In this document: positions 1 through 12,916 of the stretch, piece after piece
Position numbering within the stretch: position 1 is the first letter of the stretch
Layout of the letters: every line of letters starts with the position of its first letter
Assembly: GCA_028554755.1 (NCBI GenBank)
Contig: JAPTOF010000012.1
Span: 328,501-392,500 of the forward strand
Length of the DNA stretch: 64,000 bases
DNA from: Cordia subcordata
Taxonomy: Eukaryota; Streptophyta; Magnoliopsida; Boraginales; Cordiaceae
Direction: 5' to 3'
Notes under the pieces: model-generated
What the model was told of the DNA's origin: nothing
The model's database searches: none
What the model saw: only the letters and a program-made list of their open reading frames with translations
Made by a program: the position numbers and the translations under genes

Positions 1-1921
1 CTGGAGCCGGATCTAGAGGAGGAAGAACCAGTAGCTTTCCACACAGCTAGGACAGAGTATTACATCACTTCAAATGAGCCTCCAATGGAGAGACCAATGC
101 GGGACGAGAGACGGATCGAGTTAGCCAAACGCATGGTGTTCCTGAAAAGGGTTGATCTTATACGCGCTGTCCAACAAAATGTGATCAAACATAAACGAGA
201 ATAGAAGGTGGTGAAGTTGAATAAGTCCTTGTAGGACATACGTTGCTACGAATCAAGCAATCCTAGGACACCATGCAAGTGGAAGGTTCATGCAGTAAAA
301 AAATGCACACACAAGATGTTCGAGATTACGAGGTACCAAAGCATGCATATTTGCATGGGAGATAAATGCGGGCCAAACCATAGAAATCTAACATCTGGTC
401 TGGTCAGCTACATGGTTACGCATTTTGTTGCAGAGAAGCCTGATTTCAAGGTACGTCTTATCCAAGTCCACGTAAAGAAGACTTTAAATGTTGATATAAC
501 ATACGGGAAAGCTTGGCGTGGTAGGAATAAGGCAATCCAACTAGTTTTTGGAGACTGGGACATGTCATACAAGATGCTGCCGCGCATTTTTTGCCGCCGT
601 AATTGCAAAGAATCTGGGAACCGTTGTCCACTAAAAGTTCGCCCAGGGTTCAACTGAAACAAAAAAAATTTTCCACTATGTTTTTTGGGCTTTTGGTCCG
701 TGCATCATGGCATGGAGGCACTGTCAACCTGTACTCTCGTTGGACGGAACAAATCTGCATGGGAAGTACAAGGGCCACCTGCTCGTCGCCTTAGCGACAG
801 ATGCCAACGACCATATATTACCGTTGGCATTTGCCGTTGTCGATGGCGAGAGTACAAATAGTTGGAGGTGGTTCCTGGAGAAGGTAAGTCAGTGTTTCTT
901 AAACGACATGTCAACAGTTTGCATTATGTCTGATCGGCACGCAGGAATCGCTGTAGCCATCAATAAAATAACATCCGACGGCCGACTTCAAGTGAAGCGT
1001 TGCATTTGCTTGAGACATCTAAAAAGCAATGTGATGAAAAGATGGCATAACCAATTCGCAAAAGACATGTGTTGGATAGCTAGAAAAGAAAGCCAGAAAC
1101 GGAAGCACATCGCCGCCATGGACATTATTCGTAATATCGACCCACGACCCACTGGCGTTGGTACACGGGTGCACTAGATGTTAGCCGACCTCGGTCCAGA
1201 TTCATGGACATTGAGTCACGATGGGGGTTATAGATGGGGAGTGCTGACAACAAATAATGTTGAATGCTTCAATGGTGTGATTGTCGGAGCCAGGGGATTG
1301 CCTATTACAGCACTAGTAAATAACACTTTTTTAAAGCTAAAGGGATATTTCCATGATAGGTTGGAAAACGCGATGCACATGCATAGAGATGGTCGTATTC
1401 TGACGGATCGAGCGAGAGAAAAATATGAAAAGTGGGATACGTCTTCACACCGGATGCGATTGCATGCATTCAGACTAGATGAGTAGTACCAGGTCGGTCG
1501 AATGCTAGAATGATGGAACGATGTTCCCAACAAACAAGAGGTAGATTGGGTGGGACGAACATGCACATGTGGCAAGTGGACAGCCTATCATATGCCATGC
1601 TCTCATGCCCAATATGTTGCCCGTTATAGGGGTGAAAACCCTTCAACCATGGTTGATCTTCATTATATGGTAGAGTCATTCGAGGCAACATATAATATGA
1701 CATTTCAACCCCTTGAACATGAATTTTACTGGCCTCTAGGACCCAGTTGGACGTTACTCCCGAATGCTTTACGAGTGCGCGACAGAAGACGTGGGCGTGA
1801 AAGAGCTCGGCGTATACCAAACGAGATAGACAATTCCGACCAAGTAGGCAAAAGAAAGTGTGGTTATTGTCGTAACCCTGGGCATATTGCACCAAATTGC
1901 CCCCTAATAATAGATACGTAG
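1..1921 (+). pseudogene. MURA/MuDR-like transposase remnant
   Basis: Reading frame +1 is followed to 657, through stops at 202-204 and 232-234. The coding frame then shifts, near 660-690, into another frame that runs to 1921 with stops at 1175-1177, 1484-1486 and 1511-1513. The order of parts is that of MULE transposases: an N-terminal MuDR DNA-binding region (about 230-650); a catalytic MULE domain with VLSLDGTNL near 735 and CIMSDRHAGI near 925, which hold two of the expected acidic residues; a TTNNVECFNG block near 1250; a SWIM zinc finger (CTCGKW then PCSHA, about 1560-1605); and a C-terminal CCHC zinc knuckle (CGYC...GHIAPNC, about 1858-1900). The gene starts before the window. It is a clear pseudogene. 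Confidence 0.9.
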
Positions 1922-2163
1922 CTTCGAATGGTTATCATGAAGTTGTAGCATGTGAAGCTAATTGGTCTTTTCTATTATGGTGTGTAATGTTTTCAATAAA
2001 AGATATTGTCAAATCTCTCCATCTCAAAATGTTATCAACATCAACACAATTTATATCGAGACATGATAATAAGTACGAAAAAATAATGAAAAATGAAAGT
2101 TCAATTGCATAGAATTACTAAAATAAGTTTGAAATGTAAAATGTTTATTCAACTACATCAATA

Positions 2164-4389
2164 CTAAGAATGAGTGTAATAATCGGGCCTCCGACCCCTA
2201 CTGGTCCGGTCGGGTAAAACGCATGGTGATGGATGTGGTGACTGTGTGCGTCTACGAGTACGATGCAGTAGATGGTCCTCCTCGAGCACCAGCTCAGCAG
2301 TCTGATCATCTATCAGATAATCACTGGTAGATAATGGCCCCTGCGGTGGCGTGTTCGAGGTGCGGGGCTCCTGATGTGACGGACCGCCATACTCAAACTG
2401 GCTAAACCTGCCACGGTGTGGCGGCATGTATGAAGTACTGGGATCGACCCACGGACCGCTATACTCGAACTGGCTAAACCTACCAGGCTGCGGCGGTGTG
2501 TACGAAGTGCTGGGCTCTTGAGTGGGATGATGATAACGGCCCCGCTGTCCCGACCGATGTAACATTTGTGGAGGTGGTTGCGGACGTTGGACGTCATACA
2601 TGGCTGTCGTGTCGTCCAATAGGTGCTCATGCTGGGTCTACTGAAGTATGACCTGGCCTCTGATGTGCAGGACCTGTAGATGACTCACCATAAAATCAAG
2701 AGTAGCCGCATCTACTCGTAAGTCTCCCGCCTCGTACTACCGTATAATACTCCCACTGTGGTTAACAACATGCCGAGCGTATACCGCCTAAAGAAAAATT
2801 TACGGGTACTGTCAATAGGTATTGCATCAATGCATACTAAATTCGAATTTATGGGAAAACATTCATATTGCACTAACCAGACTGTTCTCATTGTGGGCCG
2901 ACGCAACATAGCCGTTGTCTGTATGACTAGTCCGAGGGTGTCCAACATGTAGTATGGTTATCCCTCGGTACCATCTCATATACGCCCTCAAAGCCCCAGG
3001 ATCGAGAAAGTCCTATAACTCCGTCGCCACAGCAGTGTTTTCCCAATTGACCTACATGTCGACTGTCGAATTATATTGTTCGGCTGTAATCTTCTCTTTC
3101 CCGTCCCGGTGCTTCTGCCACGCTGGTGGATTAACGGGGATCATCTGCCGCATGCCGAACTGCCGAAGTACCCGATCAGGACGGTGCCACTCAACCTGTC
3201 TACCAACGATGAGGGGTACACATGCTCGCCACGCTTCCGCATTTTGCAAACAATACTATGGCAAACCACCCATTGCATGCTCGAATGGCTGCCAAATAAA
3301 CTGGGAACACAACAATAACGGCAGATTAGTTTATAAAACATACAACATAAATTAACAAGGGAGAGTAATAAATGTGAGATGTAAATTTTTTCAAACCTCG
3401 CCGGGCTGCAAACGGTCAATCATGTCTCGCGCCTCGTTCAAACTAGCCCGGCCCGCAACCCACTTCAGATCCTTCCTCGCAAAGAACATGTAGCCGCGTG
3501 GTGGGCCTGGCAACGGGAAATCAGGGTGAACAGCGTGCCCATCCCTCTGATAGTGCCTATCCGTCTGCTCACACAGTGTTGGCCTAAAAGCCGTGAGTCT
3601 GTCCCAAGCAAAAAATTGCATTGTACAAGATAATTATATTATAAGCAATAATACTTCTTCAAATATCATTAACAACAATGAGATGATTAAGTGTGCTACC
3701 TGAATGAGCATGACGGCCCCGCACATGCCTCTACAATCACGGCAACAAGCCTTACAAAGCCATCTATACAGATGCGCAAGGCATGCTGCCCCCCAATTAT
3801 ATTCATTGATATGATCAAAGTCAATCAAAAAGTCTAACCAATGTAACAATAATTTATTTCCTGTCGTATCAGTGAACATATGGGTGCCAAATAACAAAAA
3901 AATCCACAAACGGGCCCGCCGTTCCGCTTCCTCTACCTCAAGATTCTCCGGAGTGCCTTGGGCTACGTACAATTCCCTCAGATGGGGTATGTTAATCGAA
4001 TTTCGACTAATTTTGTCCAAAGATACATATACCCCCATATACTGATGAATACGTGTCCGCCACTCTTCCGGAGTTTGACTAGTATCGTCGAGCACCGGGA
4101 CAACCTGACCAACAATCGGTAATCCCCAATATACAGCGACATCCTGGAGTGTGATCGTGGCCTCGCCTACAGGCAAATGAAATGTATGCGTCTCTAGTCG
4201 CCACCTCTCAATCAAGGCAGTAATAAGAGGATTGTCAACCTGATGGAAGCGCGCCGCATAACATCCAAAAAATTCGGCTCTCAATAAAGCTGTCTGCACA
4301 GCAGGATGCTCCATCCATAGGAATAACTCTCTATCACTCTTATAAATCTTGTGTTCCTCTAACTGATGGGGTGATGACAAATAATTCAC
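2164..4389 (-). pseudogene. Plant mobile domain (PMD, MAIN-like) gene inside the MULE, probably degenerate
   Basis: The largest exon (4389 down to about 3700) encodes a good PMD: an RAEFFGCYAARFHQVDNPLI region, then LPVGEATITLQDVAVYWGLP, then a RLWIFLLFGTHMFTD stretch. It ends at a good donor near 3700. Further PMD pieces follow: 3613-3397 (FAWDRLTAFRPT, donor near 3397), 3249-3052 (VEWHRPDRVLRQFGM), and a Pro/Ser/Arg-rich tail at 2619-2164 with a repeated SQFEY motif. Such proteins resemble MAIN/MAIL1 of Arabidopsis and the misnamed phosphatase 7 long-form homologues. The frame has no ATG at 4389 (it reads GTG), and the acceptor before 3613 reads AA where AG is expected. The gene is therefore probably broken, or its start lies elsewhere. 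It is less eroded than the transposase. Confidence 0.75.
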
Positions 4390-5640
4390 CTAGTGGTCAT
4401 AGTAATAGCATAACACTGAACTATCGCTAGGAGCTAGTCTATGAGTCATAGATCCTACGAGCATTAAGTAAATAAAAAAAATGTAAAAGTACTAATTATT
4501 ACTAATTAGTTTAGAACTGCAACTTTAATATTTAACTAATTTTGCTAACTTTGTAAAATTCATAATATTTTAATTTTTCTAATTTCATTCTAATTATTAT
4601 TACTGTGATTATTACATCCCATCATCATAAAAATATTAATATTCCAAATAATAAATCAACATATAATTAACATATAAAATAAACCAACATGATTAATATT
4701 CCACTAAAATAAACAATAGTCTAATTTTGAAATTTAATATATTAAGCAACATAAAATTAACATATAAAATAAACCAACACGATTAATATTCCACTAAAAT
4801 AAACAATAATCTAATTTTCAAATTAAAGTTGCACAACAAATAAAATTAATACTGCTTAACATTATCTAAACGTCAAAAAATTTATTACTAATTACTTTAG
4901 AACTACAACTTTAATATTGAACAAATATATCACTTCATCTTAAAATTACTAATAATGAACATAATTAATCCTAAAACTCCACTAAAACCCTAACTTTAGT
5001 TACTTACTATATGCCCTATAACTTTAATTTTCTCATTTCTTAAATTTTATATTATTTAAAATTTATAAAAATTCATACTAAATACTTTAGAACTACAACT
5101 TTAATACTTAATTAATACATAACGTCATCTTAAATTGACTAATAATTAACATAATTAATCCTAAAATTCCACTAAAACCCTAAAACTCCATATGATTAAT
5201 TGAATAATTATAAATTCACACTAATTATATGCATACTGATTATATGCACACAAATTATATACACAATGATTAATACATCCCATCATCATAAAATGATTAA
5301 TATTCCAAAAATAAATCAACATATAATTAACATATAAATTAAACCAACAAAATTAATATTCCACTAAACTAAACAATAGTCTAATTTTAAAATTTAACGT
5401 ATTAAGCAACATACAATTAACATATAAAATAAACCAATATGATTAATATTCCACTAAACTAAACAATAATCTAATTTTCAAATTAAACGTAGGCAACATA
5501 TAATTAACATATAATTTCGAAATTTAACATCATATAAATTAAAAAAACAAACACATTAAAACATATAAATTCGATACAAAAAAAAAAGAGAAAACTTACA
5601 AGATTTAGGCAAAATCCTAGGATGCGGAAAATTTATACTA
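4390..5640. repeat. AT-rich region of nested direct duplications
   Basis: No gene is seen. A block of about 230 bp at 4616-4845 recurs as a direct copy at 5278-5510. Each copy holds two related subunits of about 100 bp marked by ATTAATATTCCACTAAA and AACAATAATCTAATTTT. A second direct pair (about 4890-4985 and 5078-5180) shares TTTAGAACTACAACTTTAAT and CCACTAAAACCCTAA. This may be internal or subterminal MULE sequence. Confidence 0.75.
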
Positions 5641-5749
5641 AATTTTCGAGTTGGGTGGGAGAAAAATGAGAGAGGGATCAGAGAGCACTGGAGAAAGCAA
5701 AAGAGGTGAGATTTTGGATGGAAGAGGAGGGTTTGGTAGGGGTTTAAAT

Positions 5750-6560
5750 ACTAGAAAGTCGAACTTGAAGTTTGACATCGGCGAACAAAAGCTAGATTTG
5801 AACTTCAAGTTCGAAGATACAGGTTATCGAACTTACGAAGTTCGAGTATCTGAGGTTATCGAACTTCGAAGTTCGATTTTATGTATTTCAATTTGAAATT
5901 CGACATCGAGTTCGAGATTCGCTTTAACGCCTGCATTGCGTGCGGCGATAGTTACTCGAGACGCACGATTCGAACTTTCAAAGTTCAAAACGGCCTTCTT
6001 CTGCGGTTTCGAGGAGTCGAACTTGAGTTCGACATCATCGAGTAACTATCGCACGTAATGACAGGCGTTAAGCGAATCTCGAAATTGATGTCGAATTTCA
6101 AATTGAATACATAAAATCGAACTTCAGAAGTTCGATAACCCTGTATACTCGAACTTCAGAAGTTCGACATCAAGGAAGAAAAGCTAGTTTTCGAACTTCT
6201 GAAGTTCGAGTATATACGGTATTCGAACTTTTGAAGTTCGATTTTATGTATTTCGAATTTCAGAAATTCGACATCGAGTTTCGAGATTCTGCTTTAATGC
6301 TTTGTCTGTTACGTGCAGCGATAGTTACTCCGAGACGTGCGCATTCGAACTTTCAAATTTCGAAAATAGCCAGCTTCCTTGTGCGGTTTCCGAGATCCAC
6401 AGTCGAACTTCAGAAGTTCGAGTCCGAGCTTCTGAATTTCGAATTCATTAGTCGAACTTCTCTAGTTCGATATCTCATTTTATAATGTCGTTTTTTTTTT
6501 CCTTGACATAGTCGAACTTTGTAACTTCGTTTTTGAACTTCATAAGTTCGAAAAGTCTAC
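5750..6560. repeat. Palindromic fold-back block with TCGAACTTC/GAAGTTCGA core
   Basis: Three diverged copies of a unit of about 120 bp lie in + / - / + orientation. Copy 1 is about 5860-5960, copy 2 (inverted) about 6030-6150, and copy 3 about 6225-6345. Shared landmarks are TTTTATGTATTTC, GCGATAGTTACTCGA and the short palindrome TCGAACTTCnGAAGTTCGA, which recurs many times. Copies 1 and 2 can form a long hairpin with a loop of about 65 nt. The block may be a MULE terminal region or a separate fold-back element. No coding capacity is apparent; the short open frames here are repeat noise. Confidence 0.8.
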
Positions 6561-6889
6561 TTTTACAACTCCTTTCAAAACTGGGTTATTTTTTAAAGCA
6601 AATTAAAAAATAAGGTTAAAAATAAAATTTTTCCTTCAAATTCCACACTACCGAAAGCGAGGTAAATGTTGCTGATGGGCAGATTTGGGTGAGGTGTCAG
6701 GAGAGTAAATGATGTGCCACTTGTTTCAGAATTAAGATTTCTAGTGCTGACATGGCAGATCATTGCCTGCTGACCTGGAGGATAAGTTGGCAGCACAAAA
6801 GCCAAAAAGCAAAGCCAAAACCTTGCCAAAAGATTCTGCCTTTTCGCCTTGCAAATCAAAAATTTCTTTCTTTTCTTTTCCTGTCTCAA

Positions 6890-9961
<3,072 letters not shown>

Positions 9962-11127
9962 ATCAAGAGAACTAGCAGGGACGAGGAGAGAGATTCATTC
10001 CATGGTGAGCTTTAGACGAGTTGATTTAGTTCTCTGATTTATAATCGCAAGAGTTCATTCTTTCATTTGTTATAACAATAGCCTTCATTCTTCTAGTTGT
10101 AAATGTGCAGGACTGTTTTTAGTTGCTTCAATATGATAGAATCTTTAGATCATTTATGAGAAGGTGATATGTTATTGATGAACTCGTGTGTGAGTGTGTT
10201 GAGAGTCTCGGGAACAACATTCTCTGTTTCAGATTCTTAATCGACAGCTTCTCTTGTTTCAGTTTTGGTTTTCGAACATCCAAGATTCCTCGTTTATAAA
10301 ATGAAATAGGATCACTGCATCCAGATGAATTGGCCTGCATTAGAGGGCTGACCATTGTTCTGGCTCCGAGGTTGCATATATGAATGTATAACTAGACAAC
10401 GAGGAACAAAAGCCAAAGATGGCGATGATTTCATTTCATAGGCCAAGTCCTGACTTGCCCGGCCTATGATGCTCTCTTTGAAGTAACAGAATTACTGCAC
10501 CAATATCTCTCTACAAGTGTAAATTTTCAGATGAGGTAGTAATTTTGCTATGGTATCAAAGCCTACACATTGAAAGGTCTGTCATTTATTTAAAAACATG
10601 AAAATTACTTGTGCGTAAAATTTAAAAAGAAACTCGCTTATACGTGAGAAGGTGTATCAAGACATTAAAAATAAATGCATAAATATATTTAAATTTTTAT
10701 ATAAGGTGATGGCTGGAATAATTAGCGTGGCAGCCCACCCTAGTGAGAAAAGGGGATCTAGGGGAGGACACATGTAACGATTTTGGCATTTGATTGATTT
10801 TTATTGTATTAAACAGAAAATGGTGATCCACTTCTTCACGACATGTTACAATCTTTGAGTTACTTGTAATACGCTAATTGGTTATACGTCTTGCCCGTAT
10901 TTTTTCTTCTTTTACTTCTCCGCGTGATCTTAATATTTATAATGCCATTATTAGAAAATGCTGATAACGAATGAAGACTTTCAAAGTAGAATCAGCCTCC
11001 TTTGTTGTTCTGGAGATTGCAAGAGTACGCAACTGTCCTAACAACCCTTCCAGGAATTTTCGTCTCCGCGTGAACAACCTTAACCTAGAAAACATTATAT
11101 TCAAAGCTAACATCTACAAAGCGAAGC
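9962..11127. other. HEMC 3' region and spacer
   Basis: This holds the HEMC 3' untranslated region and the spacer up to the CYSTM gene. It is AT-rich, and no further gene or recognised repeat was seen. The open frames here have no family resemblance. Confidence 0.5.
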
Positions 11128-11128
11128 T

Positions 11129-11136
11129 TATATATA
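11129..11136 (+). promoter_or_regulatory. Putative TATA box of the CYSTM gene
   Basis: The run TATATATA, followed by CCAACTC, lies about 170 bp before the CYSTM ATG at 11305. That spacing would give a 5' untranslated region of roughly 140 nt. It is placed by position and base pattern only. Confidence 0.45.
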
Positions 11137-11304
11137 CCAACTCTTGTCCTCCCTTTTCTTCATTCTCATTCTTCCATATCTTCCGAGTGTCCTCCATATT
11201 TGTTGCACATTCGCGTTTCTCTTCAATCGAATCAAGTTTTTATCCCATCAAGTGAGCGCGGTACCGCTATAGGCGTTTCTCTTGCAAAGAACGGGCTTGG
11301 CACC

Positions 11305-11739
11305 ATGAGTAACTACAATCACCAACAAGTTCCTGGTAAGTGCAAGATCAAGAGTTTAATGTGTTAATATCATCCAGAAAAGCCTAATGATTGTTTGGCT
11401 AATGGATAATTGTCCTTGCAGTTGCATATCCAGCAGCAGCTTCAAGTGCACCACCACAGGTAATGGCACCTCCACCAATGGGTTATCCAACAAAAGATGA
11501 TCATCATGGTGAAGACCACCTCAAACATTCTTCAGACAAGACTACAATTAGGGGTGATGGTTTTTGGAAGGGATGGTAAGCTCTCTATATTCATGATTAA
11601 TTCATGAAATGTTCAAAATTTTCCAATTTTATCTACTAAATTTGATATCTAGGGTATACTAACTAACTCCACAAATTGCGATTTGCTCTGCAGTTGTGCA
11701 GCCCTTTGCTGCTGCTGTCTCTTGGATGCCTGCTTTTGA
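11305..11739 (+). CDS. Small cysteine-rich transmembrane (CYSTM) protein
   Basis: The three coding exons are 11305-11335, 11422-11575 and 11694-11739, which give 76 residues. The N-terminal half is rich in Pro, Ala, Gln, Tyr and His (MSNYNHQQVP, then MAPPPMGYPT). The middle is charged (DDHHGEDHLKHSSDK). The C-terminus is the CYSTM module: GFWKGCCAALCCCC followed by LLDACF and a stop. CYSTM peptides are short tail-anchored membrane proteins tied to stress tolerance in plants and yeast. The Cys-rich end is expected to sit in the membrane. The splice junctions keep frame and rebuild the CYSTM motif across intron 2, which makes the model secure. The exact stress role cannot be read from sequence. 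Confidence 0.92.
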
Positions 11740-11822
11740 AAAGCAAACCAAAGCTGACGCTCTTCCGCACAACTTTTGGCTTTTCATTTGTGAAACGTCT
11801 GTTTTGTGCTTTGTGTGTATGC

Positions 11823-11971
11823 TTTTCTTTTTGAACTGATTTGTTATCAGACTGTAATATTCTTTGTAGAAAATAGTTAAATTCGTTGCGTAGTATGTTT
11901 TCTTTTTAAATTGATTTGTTATCAGACTGTAATATTTTTTGTAGAAAATAGTTAAATTCGTTGTGTAATAT
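11823..11971 (+). repeat. Tandem duplication of about 75 bp after the CYSTM gene
   Basis: Two near-identical copies start at 11823 and 11898. Both carry TTTGTTATCAGACTGTAATA and AGAAAATAGTTAAATTCGTT. They lie about 85 bp after the stop codon, so they probably fall in the 3' untranslated region. Confidence 0.85.
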
Positions 11972-12916
11972 ACCCTTGTATGATAAGATTGTGCTCTTGG
12001 TACATTTGTTTATGAGATTTATTTCAACTCTCTCTATATATGTTTCTCTCTCTCTCATATTCAATCTATTAATTAATATATAAGATAATTTGGCACACAA
12101 TTTAGCAAATGATTAAATCAAAGTTTATGTCTCCCAAGAGTAAATAGCCAAAAAACAGATACAGAGTAGTTATAATACATAGCTTGGAAAACTAAAGTAC
12201 GTCCACACCAAGCAAAATACACCATGAAACCAAAATTTCAAATATATTTTGCCAAAGTCGCATGTTAGAAGTTGTACCGGAGTAGCTTAATAATGCGCTA
12301 TGGCATAAATATTCTTCCTATAGTTATTGGACATAAGGGCAATGAATCAAAAACTATGGTATCATGGTATTTTCAGCAATTAGCAGCCTCAGGGCACAAT
12401 GAGACTTCATCAAATTAAATTAGTGCAGCCTAATATATAAATCAAAACATCCTAGCATATACATAGGCTCAAAAATGGGGGTCTTTAAACATATAAAATT
12501 AAAAAAAAAAAAAGAAAAGAATTTTGATCCCAAAATTGGATCAGAAAGAAGCACCTGCCAGACAATTAAAATGGTTCGTCGCCTTACACGACAAAGAAAG
12601 TTGATTTATTTTCTTCTCAACATTCACTCGACTTAATTTTTTAATTTAATGTTATTTGTATGATGAATATTTTGTCACTTCTGTTGTAAATAAAATGAAC
12701 CATGTCTTGATATTTTGAATGATAATTTAATAAGAGACCAGCAAGTTCTTGAGCCATGCCATGGATTTATTGAGGAAAGGGCAAAATGGGCAATTTATCA
12801 ATCACTTGACTTGGCTTCTACAACTCTCCTTCTTCTAGGGAATAAAAAAAATCTCAGCTTTGTATAGATAGAGATAGTTTAAGGCTAATGTGACAAAATA
12901 AACTAACCAGAAAAGA
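11972..12916. other. Spacer between CYSTM and Iojap genes
   Basis: AT-rich sequence with poly-A runs and a short CT-rich simple repeat near 12030. No gene, structured RNA or transposon was recognised. Confidence 0.5.

Larger units (their letters stand above)
1..4389. mobile_element. Decayed Mutator-like element (MULE) carrying a plant mobile domain gene
   Basis: A MURA-type transposase runs on the + strand (1-1921) and a plant mobile domain (PMD/MAIN-like) gene runs on the - strand (2164-4389), so the two converge tail to tail. MULEs that carry PMD genes are known in plant genomes. The left end lies outside the window. No terminal inverted repeat pair or target duplication can be assigned. 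The right end may lie in the AT-rich repeats (4.4-5.6 kb) or in the palindromic block (5.75-6.55 kb). The transposase is dead (five in-frame stops and a frameshift), so the copy cannot move by itself. The outer limit at 4389 is a minimum. Confidence 0.8.

Noticed and set aside
6231..6485. 84-codon frame inside the fold-back block
   Set aside because: It is made of the repeated TCGAACTTC units and has no protein features.
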